A stretch of 64,000 nt of DNA from an uncultured Eubacteriales bacterium (GCA_902787685.1 CADAHH010000006.1:1-64000), one strand, 5' to 3'. Positions 19,456-29,708 are shown, counted from the first letter of the stretch. Numbers and translations are program-made. The notes: generated by a model from the sequence alone, not told the origin.

Positions 19456-20199
19456 GTGAAAAATGGACAACTTATCCTTAATGTAAAAGAAAATGCGGAT
19501 TTTGAAAAAGCTCATAGAATATCTAAAAAACTAAATATTGAAATTATTACAGAAAGTAATTTTAAATCAGACCTTATATTACAACTTGATGAAGATGGGC
19601 TAGCACTTGTTTATGACAATATGAAATTATTTGGAGATTTTACAAAAACAATAAAGAGAATAAAACAAAGCAATTTGGAAAAAGAATTATTAATACATGC
19701 TGCAAAAATTAAAGGAAAAAAACAAGATTTAGTTGCAATAGATGCAACAGCGGGAATGGGCGAAGATTCAATGCTTCTTGCAGCATATGGATTTCAAGTA
19801 AAGTTATATGAAAACAATCCAATAATTGCAGAATTATTAAAAGATGCTTTAGAAAGGGCACAACAAATTCCTGAACTAAAAGAAATAGTTGGTAGAATGA
19901 AGGTATTTGAAGAAAATAGTATTTTAGCAATGCAAAATTTAGATTATGAACCTGATGTAATTTTGCTAGATCCAATGTTTCCAGAAAGGACAAAAAGTGC
20001 ATTAATAAAAAAGAAATTTCAAATTCTACACAAAATAGAAACACCATGTACAAATGAAAAAGAACTGCTAGATTCTGCAATAAAAGCAAAACCAAAAAAA
20101 ATAGTTATAAAAAGACCACTAAAAGGAGAATATCTTGCAGGAGTAAAGCCAAACTATTCTGTAAAAGGAAATTCAATTAGATATGATTGTATAATTTAG
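19456..20199 (+). CDS. rsmJ: Class I SAM methyltransferase, RsmJ-like (16S rRNA G1516)
   Basis: A 247-aa methyltransferase of the RsmJ family, which methylates N2 of G1516 of 16S rRNA in E. coli. It shows DATAGMGEDSMLLAAYGFQV for SAM binding, the acidic YENNP, VILLDPMFPERTKSA as the catalytic motif IV and KKKFQILHKI. Start GTG 19456 with AAAGGA upstream. It follows the dGTPase-like gene closely. The stop codon abuts a REP unit, which may act as its terminator. Confidence 0.82.
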   Translation: MKNGQLILNVKENADFEKAHRISKKLNIEIITESNFKSDLILQLDEDGLALVYDNMKLFGDFTKTIKRIKQSNLEKELLIHAAKIKGKKQDLVAIDATAGMGEDSMLLAAYGFQVKLYENNPIIAELLKDALERAQQIPELKEIVGRMKVFEENSILAMQNLDYEPDVILLDPMFPERTKSALIKKKFQILHKIETPCTNEKELLDSAIKAKPKKIVIKRPLKGEYLAGVKPNYSVKGNSIRYDCII

Positions 20200-20241
20200 G
20201 GGGACATTGGGGGGACATTGGTACCGGTTCTTTTTGTCCCC
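20199..20241 (+). repeat. REP unit (GGGGACA...ACCGGTTCTTTTTGTCCCC family)
   Basis: A partial unit GGGGGACATTGG is followed by a complete hairpin unit with ACCGGTTCTTTTTGTCCCC and a short T-tract. Same family as 34234, 40576, 45152 and 46088. It starts on the last base of the rsmJ stop codon. Confidence 0.9.
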
Positions 20242-20255
20242 TTTTTCATAAATTA

Positions 20256-20284
20256 TTGACAACAAACTACAAGAATAATATAAT
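20256..20284 (+). promoter_or_regulatory. Sigma-A promoter
   Basis: TTGACA, 17 bases, TATAAT. It probably drives the HExxH protein at 20451. The leader (AAGAATAATATAATA...GTACACA) resembles the leader after the promoter at 38084. A GTG at about 20313 could start an 18-codon frame ending at 20369; its reality is doubtful. Confidence 0.75.
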
Positions 20285-20450
20285 AAATACAAATAAAAGA
20301 GGAATGTACACAGTGGAATATTTTTTAATGAAAGATGGAAAATATCACTTTTTAAATGAAAAGGGATAATGGGAAATACTAAAAGATATTAGTATTATAG
20401 AACGATTAAATCTTTTTACTAATTCCAATACGATTAAAGAGAGGTAAAAG

Positions 20451-22071
20451 ATGAGAGCAGGAGATTGGGGAGAATATCAACTACGTGAATATGTAAGTAA
20501 TTCTATCAAAGCAAGTTATAAAGTTCAACCAGAATATTTTCCTTTGATAGAAGAAGTTATAGTTAGAAGAGCATTATTATATGATTTTGATATATCTAGA
20601 GTTGATTTAGACCTTGAAAGAGGCGCAAAATGGTTAACGAAAGTGAAATATGTAAAATATCCTAAAGAAAGAAATAATTTTTATGGTCAATACAATAAAT
20701 ATGAAAAAAGTATAACTTTTAATAAAGAAAGAACAAATAGTCTAAACGATGGTTTATTAGCATTTTGTTATTTTGCACATGAATTTTCACATGCGCTTTG
20801 TATGGATGGAGATGTAGATGGATATGCATATGATATTCTATCAAGTCGACTCATACAAGGTAATGATGGAAAAATTAGACAATCAGAATTAAATTTTTAT
20901 GATTATTCATATAATAATACGTGGCTTGAATTAATTGTGTCAAAAGCATCTGAAAGACTAATAGGAAAATCCTATAAATTGGATAATATACAGATTTTAT
21001 ATGATTATGATAGTAAAAATACTTATTCATATTCATCGTCTTCTCCAATATTGGAAATGTTTGAGACAGCTATTGGTTTAAAAGAAGAAGAATTATTATC
21101 TTATTACGTAAATGGAAGAGATTCAATTGCAGATGAATTATCAAAAATAATAGGAAGTGATATTTATACAGGATATTATGAATTAGATCAAGTAGAATTA
21201 CAATACAAAGTGATTCACAGATTACTATATAATAACAGTAAGTATGATTCAAATATTAGTAAATATAATGATTTTGAAAAGAGTTTTTCTAAATTCTATA
21301 AAAAATGTTTAGATTTAATGGAAAGAAGAATTAAAACTACAAAAGTGAAGACAATTGAAGATGCAAACTTATTATGCGAACAATTAAAATATGAGTATAA
21401 TAGACTTACACTTTTAGCTAATAAATTTATAGATATAAATAGAAATTATACTGAATCTCTATTACAAGGGATTGATAATATTCCAGATACTCAAAATTGT
21501 TTTAAAGAGGATGTTTTCTCTATAGTAAAACAACAACAACAACAGATGGTAGTAAGAATTGAAAGTATGGAAGAAGCACTAGGAACAAACAGTACAGAGG
21601 ATGTTGTAATAAACAGTTTTGATGAAGCTAGAAAGTTGGAATTTAAAGAAAAACAAACAATATTATTAAGACAAGATTTGAGAACTTTCCAATTTCAAGT
21701 GAGCCAAGATACAATCGATAGAAATAAAGAACCAGATCCTAATTGGAATAATACCAATATTGAAAATATTGCACTTAATGCCATAAACCAAAAATTGAAA
21801 AGAAAAACTAAAATTAAAGGATTTTTCAAAAAGATTAAAGATTTGTTTACATTAAAAAGTATATGGGGTGAATCACCTAGATTGTTAAATAGTACACAAG
21901 GTGATTTTTTAAATGAATTAAATAATCGGAGGAGCTGGTCATAGAGAGTTTGTAAGACAAATGAAAAAAGGCATCAATAATGCCCCAACAATTCCTAAAA
22001 TATATAAATATGAGCTTGAAGAAAATGACAGAGGAACTCAAGATACTGATGATAATAGGTTAGCAGGGTAA
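20451..22071 (+). CDS. Unknown protein with HExxH motif, read through a +1 shift at CGG
   Basis: Not assigned to a family. HEFSH near residues 110-114 (YFAHEFSHALCMDG) resembles the zinc site of metallopeptidases, in a small alpha/beta segment. Long helical regions follow, one Gln-rich (VKQQQQQMVVRIESMEE). Frame 0 gives 492 codons, then CGG at 21927 and TAG four codons later. A +1 shift at the CGG continues as GGAGHREFVRQMKKGINNAP for 47 codons to 22071, total 539 aa. The extension lies before the terminator at 22076. AGAGAGG precedes the ATG. No signal peptide, so it probably acts in the cytoplasm. Protease activity is inference from the motif alone. Confidence 0.7.
21927..21929 (+). other. 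CGG +1 frameshift site, site 2
   Basis: In frame with 20451 (codon 493). Context AAT AAT CGG AGG AGC TGG TCA TAG. Skipping the C reads GGA GGA GCT GGT CAT and stays open to 22071. Confidence 0.75.
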
Positions 22072-22075
22072 ATAT

Positions 22076-22113
22076 AAAAACTCCCACAATTAAATTTGTG
22101 GGAGTTTTTTTAA
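22076..22113. terminator. Bidirectional terminator
   Basis: AAAAACTCCCACAA and TTGTGGGAGTTTTT form a perfect 14-bp stem with T-tracts on both strands. It ends both the 20451 gene and the converging lemA. Confidence 0.9.
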
Positions 22114-22664
22114 TTTCCAAAATCAACTTTAACATTTTGTCTTGAAGCTTCATCTGTTTTAAATAATTCAGAACGAGTAAAGTTAAACATTCCTGCTATA
22201 ATATTTGATGGGAATGCTTGAAGCTTTGTATTATAAATTGTTACAGTATCATTATAGAATTGTCTTGAAAATGAAATTTTATTTTCTGTATTTGTTAATT
22301 CTTCAGATAATTTCATGAAGTTTTGGTTTGCCTTTAAATCAGGATAATTTTCTGAAACTGCCATAATTGTTTTTAAAGCTGAAGAAATTTGATTATCAAT
22401 TTCTATTTTATCATTAACACTTGAAGCATTTGCCCATGAAGTACGTAATGCTGTAATTTTTTCTAAAGTTTCTTTTTCATGTGACATATAGCCTTTAACA
22501 GTTTCAACAAAGTTTGGAATTAAATCAAATCTTCTTTGTAGTTGAACATCGATTTGACTCCATGCATTTTCAACATTCATTTTTGATCTAACTAAACCAT
22601 TGTAAACACTTATAACAAAACCTATAATTGCTACAACAATAATTAAAATAATCCATAAAGCCAT
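22110..22664 (-). CDS. lemA: LemA family protein
   Basis: A 184-aa membrane protein of the LemA family. An N-terminal TM helix (LWIILIIVVAIIGFVISVYNGL) is followed by the diagnostic SKMNVENAWSQIDVQLQRRFDLIPNFVETVKGYMSHE, then AVSENYPDLKANQNFMKLSEEL and FSRQFYNDTVTIYN. Normal length. Strong AGGAGGT before the ATG on the minus strand. LemA proteins are common in Firmicutes, often near TPM-domain or htpX genes, which are absent here. Function is poorly known; an envelope role is likely. Confidence 0.95.
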   Translation of the reverse strand: MALWIILIIVVAIIGFVISVYNGLVRSKMNVENAWSQIDVQLQRRFDLIPNFVETVKGYMSHEKETLEKITALRTSWANASSVNDKIEIDNQISSALKTIMAVSENYPDLKANQNFMKLSEELTNTENKISFSRQFYNDTVTIYNTKLQAFPSNIIAGMFNFTRSELFKTDEASRQNVKVDFGN

Positions 22665-22819
22665 AATAAAGACCTCCTAAAAAAAATTTCAATAATACTA
22701 TATCATACTTTATCAAATTTTACAACCAATTTTTTTGAAATATAAAGGGGAATTATGTAAAATACGGCGAATATTATATTATGGAATTTTGCAAAAAAAA
22801 ATAGAAAGAGAGGGAAAAA

Positions 22820-24601
22820 GTGCGATATAGTGAAGATATTTTAAACGAAGTTAAAGAAAACAACGATATAGTAGAAGTAATATCTCAATATGTCCATTTA
22901 AAAAGAAGTGGTAGAAATTATTTTGGAATTTGTCCATTTCATAATGAAAAATCCCCTTCATTTTCTGTATCTCCAGATAAACAGATATTTCATTGCTTTG
23001 GATGTGGAGTTGGTGGAAATGTTATATCTTTCATTAGCAAAATAGAAGGAATTGGTTTCAAAGAAGCAATTGAAACTTTGGCTGAAAGAGCCAATATTTC
23101 TTTGCCTGTAAATACTAGTCAAGAGGATTCAAAATTAGAAGAATTAAAGTCAAAAGTATTTAAAGTTAACTCATTTACAGCTGATTATTATCATAAAAGA
23201 TTATATGATTCAAAATCAAAAATAGGGCAAGAATACGTAAAAAAAAGAAAACTTACTAATGAAACATTAGAGGCATATAATCTAGGTTTTTCAGGAAATT
23301 TCGATGAATTATATCAAGTGCTACGAAAAGAAGGTTTTAATGATGAAGAAATATTAGAATCAGGTCTTGTTAACAAAAATGATAATGGCAAATATATTGA
23401 TAGATATCGTAATAGATTTATGATACCAATTCTAGATGTTAGAAATAGAGTAATAGCATTTGGTGGCAGAGTAATAGATGACAGTAAACCTAAATATATT
23501 AATTCTCCAGAAAATATTGTATATAGCAAAGGAAAGCATTTATTTGGATTAAATGTCGCAAAAAAAGGAGATACAAAAAAATTACTAATAGTAGAAGGAT
23601 ATATGGATGCTATTTCTTTACATCAAAGAGGAATTACAAATGTAGTTGCATCTTTAGGTACAGCATTAACAACAAATCAGGGGTGGCTTCTTAGAAAAAA
23701 TGCAGAAGAAGTTATACTTGGTTTTGATTCAGACGGAGCTGGACAAACAGCAATAATTAGAGCAATGGAAGTTATGCAAAATATGGGCTGTGACATGAGA
23801 GTTCTTCAAATGACTGGTGCTAAAGATCCAGATGAATATATCATTAAATATGGTTCGGCAAGATTTAAAAAACTTATGGATGAAGCAATTTCTCTTATAG
23901 AGTTTAAAGTTAAGGTACTTAAACAATCATTAAATCTTGAAATTGCTGGGGATAAAGTAAAATTCTTAAATGAGATAGCAAAATTGATTTCTAAAATTGA
24001 TAATTCAATTGAAAGAGAAATTTATATTGATAAAATAGCTAAAAATTATAATATTTCAAAAGAAGCAATTTTTGGACAAGTTAATAAAATTCAATATTTA
24101 GGGAAAAATAAAAATAATATTTTAGAAAATAATAAAAATATTACTCATAAAAAAAATGATGAACAAGATAAATCAATTAAAGAAGAAGTTATTAAGAGGG
24201 AAAATATTATTATATCAATTTTAATAAATAATCCAGAAAATTACCAATATATCAAACAAAAGATTTCTATAGAAGACTTTCAGTATGATATAAATATCAA
24301 AATTATTAAAGAATTATATCAAGAGTTGGAAAAAGAAAATTACAATATAAATTCAGTTTTAGATAAATTACAAGATGAGAGTATACAAAGTCATTTAACA
24401 GCAATAATGGCAGAAGATAATGGAATTACAGATAATAAAAAAGCAATTGATGATATATTAAAAAAATATGAAAGAGAAAAACTTGAAGAAAAGCGTGATG
24501 AATTAATTAAACAATCTTCTTTTGAACAAGATAAAGAAAAAAAGAAAAAATTAGGAGAAGAACTAAATGAGATAATTTTAAAACTAGCGAAAATTAAATA
24601 G
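22820..24601 (+). CDS. dnaG: DNA primase DnaG
   Basis: A 593-aa primase that makes RNA primers at the replication fork. The N-terminal zinc domain (CPFH...CFGC around residues 40-65) is complete. Next comes YSKGKHLFGLNVAKK, then the Toprim domain with LLIVEGYMDAISLHQRG and LGFDSDGAGQTA. The C-terminus is a diverged helicase-binding region. GTG start at 22820 after GAGAGGG. It is 28 bases upstream of rpoD, the classic dnaG-rpoD macromolecular synthesis pair, here without rpsU in front. Confidence 0.97.
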   Translation: MRYSEDILNEVKENNDIVEVISQYVHLKRSGRNYFGICPFHNEKSPSFSVSPDKQIFHCFGCGVGGNVISFISKIEGIGFKEAIETLAERANISLPVNTSQEDSKLEELKSKVFKVNSFTADYYHKRLYDSKSKIGQEYVKKRKLTNETLEAYNLGFSGNFDELYQVLRKEGFNDEEILESGLVNKNDNGKYIDRYRNRFMIPILDVRNRVIAFGGRVIDDSKPKYINSPENIVYSKGKHLFGLNVAKKGDTKKLLIVEGYMDAISLHQRGITNVVASLGTALTTNQGWLLRKNAEEVILGFDSDGAGQTAIIRAMEVMQNMGCDMRVLQMTGAKDPDEYIIKYGSARFKKLMDEAISLIEFKVKVLKQSLNLEIAGDKVKFLNEIAKLISKIDNSIEREIYIDKIAKNYNISKEAIFGQVNKIQYLGKNKNNILENNKNITHKKNDEQDKSIKEEVIKRENIIISILINNPENYQYIKQKISIEDFQYDINIKIIKELYQELEKENYNINSVLDKLQDESIQSHLTAIMAEDNGITDNKKAIDDILKKYEREKLEEKRDELIKQSSFEQDKEKKKKLGEELNEIILKLAKIK

Positions 24602-24629
24602 AAAATTCGAGTGAAAGGTGGGTATCAAG

Positions 24630-26126
24630 GTGAAAAAAACAAATAAAACAGAAGTTGAAGAAGAAAAAAATGAGTTAAAAAAGACACCTAAAAAAGAACC
24701 AAAAAAGGAAACAAAAAAAGAAGAAAAAGAAGCTAAGAAAGAAACCAAAAAAGAAATAAAAGTAGAAGAAAAAACGCCTAAAAAAGAGACTAAAAAGGAA
24801 GTAAAAAAAGAAGAAAACAAATCTAAAAAAGAACCAAAAGAGCTTAAAACTGAAACACAAAATGAAGAAGAATCAGAAGAAATAATAAAAACTAAAAAGA
24901 AAAAAGATGAAAAGAAAAAAGAACAAATTGATAAAAAAGAAAGCAAACAAGAAGAACAAGATATAAATGATGCTAATAAAACATCAGAAACAGCTTTGGA
25001 CAAAGTAACAGAAAATGAAGATGCTCAAACTAAAGAGAAAGTTGAGACAATATTACAAAAAGCTAAAGAAAAAGGACAATTAACTTATGGAGATTTAGCA
25101 AAAGAACTTGATAATATAAATACTGATGAAATAGAAAAAGTTTTTGATGCTATGGAAGAAATGGGAGTTGGTGTCCTAAAAGATGATTTTGAAGATGAGC
25201 CTAATGAAGAAGACCTTAAAGAAGTTGAAGATTTAAAACTTGATGAGATAACTACAGATGATACATTTGAAGGAGTAAATGTTGATGACCCAGTAAGAAT
25301 GTATCTTAGAGAAATAGGTAAAATTAAACTATTAACATATGATCAAGAGCTTTCTTTAGCAAAAAGAATAATTCAGGAAGACGGAAATGATGATGATGAT
25401 GCAGAAGATGCAAGACAAGAATTAGCTGAAGCTAACTTAAGGCTAGTTGTAAGTATTGCAAAAAAATATGTTGGAAGAGGAATGCTATTTTTAGATTTAA
25501 TACAAGAAGGAAATATGGGACTAATTAAAGCAGTAGAAAAATTTGATTATACCAAAGGTTTCAAATTTAGTACTTATGCAACTTGGTGGATTAGACAATC
25601 AATTACAAGAGCAATAGCAGACCAAGCAAGAACAATTAGAATTCCTGTTCATATGGTAGAAACAATTAATAAATTAATTAGAACCTCAAGACATTTATTA
25701 CAAAAACTTGGCAGAGAACCATCACAAGAAGAAATTGCTGAAGAATTAGAGATTTCAGTGGACAAGGTTGCTGAAATTCAAAAAATAGCACAAGATCCAG
25801 TTTCACTAGAAACACCAATTGGAGAAGAAGATGATAGTCATCTAGGAGACTTTATTCAAGATGATGATTCTCCGGCTCCACAAGATGCTGCAGCATATAC
25901 AATGTTAAAAGAGCAATTAGCAGAAGTAATGTCAACACTTACTCCAAGAGAGGCAAAAGTATTAAGACTTAGATTTGGATTAGATGATGGCAAAGCAAGA
26001 ACTTTAGAAGAAGTTGGAAGAGAATTTGAAGTTACGAGAGAAAGAATTCGTCAAATTGAAGCAAAAGCTTTAAGAAAACTTAGACATCCAAGCCGTAGTA
26101 AAAAGCTTAAAGACTATATGAACTAA
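24630..26126 (+). CDS. rpoD: Primary sigma factor RpoD (sigma-A)
   Basis: A 498-aa housekeeping sigma factor. A very Lys/Glu-rich N-terminal tail of about 110 residues ([17 protein letters not shown] repeats) precedes region 1.1. Region 1.2 is [17 protein letters not shown]. Regions 2-4 are classic: [46 protein letters not shown] and the region 4 helix-turn-helix [23 protein letters not shown] 24630 is chosen because AAAGGTGG lies nine bases upstream; GTG 24618 is an alternative that adds four residues. The charged tail is longer than usual but not unusual for low-G+C Clostridia. A terminator follows. Confidence 0.97.
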   Translation: MKKTNKTEVEEEKNELKKTPKKEPKKETKKEEKEAKKETKKEIKVEEKTPKKETKKEVKKEENKSKKEPKELKTETQNEEESEEIIKTKKKKDEKKKEQIDKKESKQEEQDINDANKTSETALDKVTENEDAQTKEKVETILQKAKEKGQLTYGDLAKELDNINTDEIEKVFDAMEEMGVGVLKDDFEDEPNEEDLKEVEDLKLDEITTDDTFEGVNVDDPVRMYLREIGKIKLLTYDQELSLAKRIIQEDGNDDDDAEDARQELAEANLRLVVSIAKKYVGRGMLFLDLIQEGNMGLIKAVEKFDYTKGFKFSTYATWWIRQSITRAIADQARTIRIPVHMVETINKLIRTSRHLLQKLGREPSQEEIAEELEISVDKVAEIQKIAQDPVSLETPIGEEDDSHLGDFIQDDDSPAPQDAAAYTMLKEQLAEVMSTLTPREAKVLRLRFGLDDGKARTLEEVGREFEVTRERIRQIEAKALRKLRHPSRSKKLKDYMN

Positions 26127-26132
26127 ACAAAG

Positions 26133-26159
26133 CTGCCTAAGAATTACAGGCAGTTTTTT
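26133..26159 (+). terminator. Terminator after rpoD
   Basis: CTGCCT and AGGCAG stem followed by TTTTTT. Confidence 0.85.
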
Positions 26160-26175
26160 GAATAACATATCAAAT

Positions 26176-26233
26176 TTGTAGTATACTAAAAATGTATACT
26201 ACAAGATTAGTAAATATATATTTATTAATCTTG
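26176..26233. promoter_or_regulatory. Two tandem palindromes upstream of ymfF
   Basis: TTGTAGTATAC and GTATACTACAA form a perfect 11-bp dyad (26176-26204). Next to it AAGATTA-TAAATA and TATTTA-TAATCTT form a second dyad, with one mismatched position, up to about 26233. They may be operator sites or a structured leader. Confidence 0.5.
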
Positions 26234-26293
26234 GAATAGTAGCTTTAAAAAACATAACTTTTTTAAAACAAATTAATGAAAGAAGGATAAAGA

Positions 26294-27580
26294 ATGGATT
26301 ATAAAAGACAAGAAATTAAACAAGGAATAACACTTCACAACATAAACACTGATAAATTTAAAACTAATATTGTAGCTATATTTTTAACAACACCAATGTC
26401 TAGAGAATATGTTACTTTTAATAGTATGATTTCAAGTGTTTTAAGGCGTGGAACAAAAAATATGCCAACACAAGAAGAAATTAGTAAAGAACTAGAAGAA
26501 ATGTATGGCGCTAATTTTAATAATGGTATTGATAAATTAGGGGATAATCACACACTAAAATTTTATATGGAAAGTATAAATGATGAATATCTTCCACAGG
26601 GAAATGAAAATTTGTTGAAACAAAGTATACAAAAACTATCAGAAATAGTATTTAATCCTATTTTAGAAAATAATGTATTCAAACAAGAATATTTAGATCA
26701 AGAAAAGCAAGCTATGACACAAAGAATTAATGCAAAAATAGATAATAAAGCATTATATGCTAGTCACAGATGTGTAGAATGTATGTATAAAGATGATCCT
26801 GCAGCTTTGTATAAATATGGATATGTTGAAGACATAGAAAAAATCAACAGTGAAAATTTATATAATCACTATAAAGAATTAATTGATAATTGTAAGATTG
26901 ATATATTTATTTCAGGAAAAAATGAACTAGAAAAATCTATAAAAATGCTATCAGAAGATGAGAATATTAAGAAACTAAAACCTAGGAAACCTGACTATAT
27001 AATAAATGATATAATGGTAAAAGAAGAACCAAAAGAACAAACAGTTGAAGAAAAACAAAATGTAAATCAAGGAAAAATAGTAATAGGTTGTGATATTCTA
27101 TTTGATGAAGAAGACTTAAAAGATGAAAATTTAAGATATGAAGCATTATTATATAATAATTTATTAGGGGGAAGTGCAAATTCTAAATTATTTCAAAATG
27201 TAAGAGAAAAAGCAAGTTTGGCTTATACTGCAAGTTCTAATTATGTTAGATTTAAAAGCAACATTTATATTAAAGCAGGAATAGAAATACAAAATTATGA
27301 AAAAGCAATTAAAATAATAAAAGAACAACTTGAAAGTATGAAAAATGGCGAATTTACTGAAGAAGAAATAGAAAACGAGAAAAAAGCTATTATTTCAGGA
27401 ATTGATCTTATCGATGATGAACAAGATGCAAGTATAGTATATTTTTATGGACAAGAAATTTCAAATAATCATGTAGAATTAGAAGATTATAAACAAAGGA
27501 TTAGAAATGTAACTAAAGATCAGATTGTAAATATTGCAAAAAAAATTAAGATTAATACTATTTATTTTTTAAGGAATTAA
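26294..27580 (+). CDS. YmfF-like M16-family protein (EF-P modification-associated)
   Basis: A 428-aa member of the insulinase/M16 peptidase superfamily, of the YmfF type (named YfmF in some databases) linked by genetics to EF-P 5-aminopentanol modification in Bacillus. The N-terminal half has the M16 fold (FNSMISSVLRRGTKNMP, LEEMYGANF) but lacks the HxxEH zinc motif, as is normal for this subunit. The C-terminal half has LLYNNLLGGSANSKLFQNVREKASLAY. AGAAGGA precedes the ATG. The active partner is encoded about 100 bases downstream. The two probably form a heterodimeric protease-like complex. Confidence 0.88.
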   Translation: MDYKRQEIKQGITLHNINTDKFKTNIVAIFLTTPMSREYVTFNSMISSVLRRGTKNMPTQEEISKELEEMYGANFNNGIDKLGDNHTLKFYMESINDEYLPQGNENLLKQSIQKLSEIVFNPILENNVFKQEYLDQEKQAMTQRINAKIDNKALYASHRCVECMYKDDPAALYKYGYVEDIEKINSENLYNHYKELIDNCKIDIFISGKNELEKSIKMLSEDENIKKLKPRKPDYIINDIMVKEEPKEQTVEEKQNVNQGKIVIGCDILFDEEDLKDENLRYEALLYNNLLGGSANSKLFQNVREKASLAYTASSNYVRFKSNIYIKAGIEIQNYEKAIKIIKEQLESMKNGEFTEEEIENEKKAIISGIDLIDDEQDASIVYFYGQEISNNHVELEDYKQRIRNVTKDQIVNIAKKIKINTIYFLRN

Positions 27581-27582
27581 TG

Positions 27583-27640
27583 AAGTGAGAGGCGAGAAGT
27601 AAGAAACTAACATCTTATTTCACACATCACACATCGTAAT
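27583..27640. repeat. Polypurine/polypyrimidine dyad, copy A
   Basis: TGAAGTGAGAGGCGAGAAGTAAGAA is followed by ATTTCACACATCACACATCG. Same style of purine-rich/pyrimidine-rich inverted sequence as at 28945, 59612 and 63458. Confidence 0.5.
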
Positions 27641-27676
27641 TAAAAATATGACTATATAAGAAATGAGGAGAAATGT

Positions 27677-28939
27677 ATGCAAGTAATATATAATTCAAAA
27701 GTTAAACAAACACTATATAAAGAAAAACTAGAAAATGGATTGACAGTAATGATAATACCTAAAAATGGAGTACAAAAAAAATACATTATTTGGGGAACAC
27801 ACTATGGTTCAAATGATAACAAATTTATTGTACCTGGAGAAACTGAAATAACAGAAGTTCCAAAAGGAGTGGCACATTTTTTGGAACATAAATTATTTGA
27901 ACAAGAAAATGGTGTTAATAGCTTAGATAAATTAACATCAATCGGAGTTTCGGCAAATGCATATACAACAAATGACCATACTGCATATTTATATGAATGT
28001 ACAAGCAACTTTTATGAGGCATTAGATGAATTTATGGATTATGTTCAAAATCCATATTTTACAGATGAAAATGTTGAAAAAGAAAAAGGAATAATTGGTC
28101 AAGAAATACAAATGTATGATGATTATCCTGAATGGAGAGTATATTTAAATACATTAGAAGCAATGTATCATACTAACCCAGTTAAACTTGACATTACAGG
28201 AACAATAGAAACTATAAGCCATATTGATAAAGACATTCTATATAAATGCTATAATACATTTTATAATCCTTCAAATATGTGTTTAGTTGTAAGTGGAGAT
28301 TTTGAGCCAGAAGCAATTTTAGAGGAAATAAAAAAGAGATTAATTGATAAAAAACAAAATGGTGAAATTAAAAGAATTGAAGAAAAAGAAGAAGAGTCTA
28401 TTGTAAAAGAAAAGATTACACAAGATTTTAAAGTTTCAAAGCCACTATTTACAATAGGTATAAAATGTAAGCCGGCAGAACAAAAAGTTAAAACACATAT
28501 TGCAATACAAATTCTTTTATATATTTTATTCGGGGAAAGTTCAGAATTATATAAAGAATTATATAAAGAAGGAAATATGTATTCAGTTCCAGGACTATCA
28601 TTTGAATTTGATGATAATTATGCACATATTCTAATTTCTGAAACTGCAAATAATCCAGATGAAGTATTTAAAAAGTTTAAAGAAAAAACAAAATACTATC
28701 AACAAAATGGAGTAAACCATAAAGATTTTGAAAGAATAAAAAAGAAGCTATATGGAGAATATATAAGAGATTTTGATGATGTTGCAGATTTAGCTAGAAT
28801 ATTTTTAACAGATTATATGAAAGGAATCAATTCGTTTGACTATCTTGATGAAATAGATGGAATTGATGATGAATTCGTTAATCAAGTTTTAAAAGAATAC
28901 TTTGTTGAAGATAAGATGGTATTATCAGTAGTATACTAG
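27677..28939 (+). CDS. YmfH-like M16 zinc peptidase (EF-P modification-associated)
   Basis: A 420-aa M16 peptidase and active partner of the upstream YmfF-like protein. The inverted zinc motif HFLEH is in GVAHFLEHKLFE near residue 67, with the distal Glu in EKEKGIIGQEIQMYDDYPEW. The C-terminal domain shows LLYILFGESSELYKELYKEG. In Bacillus the pair affects EF-P modification and swarming; the direct substrate is unknown. GAGG precedes the ATG. Confidence 0.9.
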   Translation: MQVIYNSKVKQTLYKEKLENGLTVMIIPKNGVQKKYIIWGTHYGSNDNKFIVPGETEITEVPKGVAHFLEHKLFEQENGVNSLDKLTSIGVSANAYTTNDHTAYLYECTSNFYEALDEFMDYVQNPYFTDENVEKEKGIIGQEIQMYDDYPEWRVYLNTLEAMYHTNPVKLDITGTIETISHIDKDILYKCYNTFYNPSNMCLVVSGDFEPEAILEEIKKRLIDKKQNGEIKRIEEKEEESIVKEKITQDFKVSKPLFTIGIKCKPAEQKVKTHIAIQILLYILFGESSELYKELYKEGNMYSVPGLSFEFDDNYAHILISETANNPDEVFKKFKEKTKYYQQNGVNHKDFERIKKKLYGEYIRDFDDVADLARIFLTDYMKGINSFDYLDEIDGIDDEFVNQVLKEYFVEDKMVLSVVY

Positions 28940-29040
28940 GATAGATATTAGGTAGGAAGTAAGAGGTAAGAAGTCTGATTTTCAACCTCTAACCTATTAC
29001 ATCATTTTTTGTAGGGGCGATTTTAATCGCCCGCAATTTT
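28940..29040. repeat. Polypurine dyad copy B and a GTAGGGGCGAT palindrome
   Basis: 28945-29003: AGGTAGGAAGTAAGAGGTAAG paired against AACCTCTAACCTATTAC. 29012-29040: GTAGGGGCGATTTTAATCGC followed by CCGC, a GC-rich palindrome unlike its surroundings. The gap between ymfH and spo0E (28940-29269) otherwise holds only A+T-rich DNA and a possible TTGACT promoter at 29183. Confidence 0.6.
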
Positions 29041-29269
29041 CTATGCAATAATAATTTCTTACAAATGGTAATATTAGATATAATGTCACATAATAAAAAA
29101 TGTAGTCAAAAAAAGAAAAATAACCATAAAAAAGATAGAATTTAGTATCACGAAAAATCGTGAAATTTCAAGAAATTACTTGACTTTATAAAAAATGTGT
29201 GTTAATTTTAATATAAATGTAAGAGAAAACAGATAAAAGATTTTTTTTGAAAAAAGGAGCGATTAACAA

Positions 29270-29410
29270 ATGCTAAATGATGAAATATGTAAATTAAGAG
29301 ATGAACTAAATAAAAGTATAGAAGATGGAAAAGACTACAGTATTATTTATGACTTAAGTGTTAAACTAGATAAATTAATTGCAGAATATTATAAAATAAA
29401 TACAAACTAA
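29270..29410 (+). CDS. Spo0E-like aspartyl-phosphate phosphatase
   Basis: A 46-aa protein of the Spo0E family. Members dephosphorylate Spo0A~P and so delay sporulation. It shows the family pattern of two helices: EICKLRDELNKSIEDG, then the signature DLSVKLDKLIAEYY (S-x3-LD). AAAGGAG lies ten bases before ATG 29270, and a strong terminator follows immediately, so it is a one-gene unit. The presence of Spo0E suggests the organism has Spo0A and possibly sporulates. Confidence 0.85.
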   Translation: MLNDEICKLRDELNKSIEDGKDYSIIYDLSVKLDKLIAEYYKINTN

Positions 29411-29437
29411 AAAAGTGCCAAAAGTTGGCACTTTTTA
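29408..29437 (+). terminator. Terminator of the spo0E-like gene
   Basis: AAAAAGTGCCAA and TTGGCACTTTTT form a perfect 12-bp stem with a three-base loop. Confidence 0.9.
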
Positions 29438-29708
29438 GTTTTATAACAAAGATTTATATGAAAGTGAAAAATACAACAAATGACTAAAATACAGTATTTG
29501 CGTAATAATAGAATCAAATATTACAAAAAAGTAATGAAAATGTAATATAACTGTAACAATCGCGCAACAAGCCTTAAATCCGTAAGAACAAGGGACTTAA
29601 AAATAATACCAAAAAAAACCAGGTTTTAATTTGTTGAATTTTAAAAAATATTGTGTTATTATAAAATTGATTGTCAAAAGACAAAATTTTTTTAGGAGGC
29701 TTTAATAA

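Noticed and set aside
20187..20369. 60-codon frame through the REP after rsmJ
   Set aside because: It starts inside the end of rsmJ, reads the REP hairpin and has no ribosome site at its start. Only the last 18-21 codons have a possible start, noted with the promoter at 20256.
24584..25003. Long minus-strand frames opposite the start of rpoD
   Set aside because: They mirror the Lys/Glu repeat region of rpoD and encode low-complexity Phe/Ser. No ribosome site.
29530..29640. Possible c-di-GMP riboswitch before the surface protein (CGCAACAAGCC, AAGGGAC)
   Set aside because: The GGGCAAACC half and the following paired arms of the GEMM consensus are missing.
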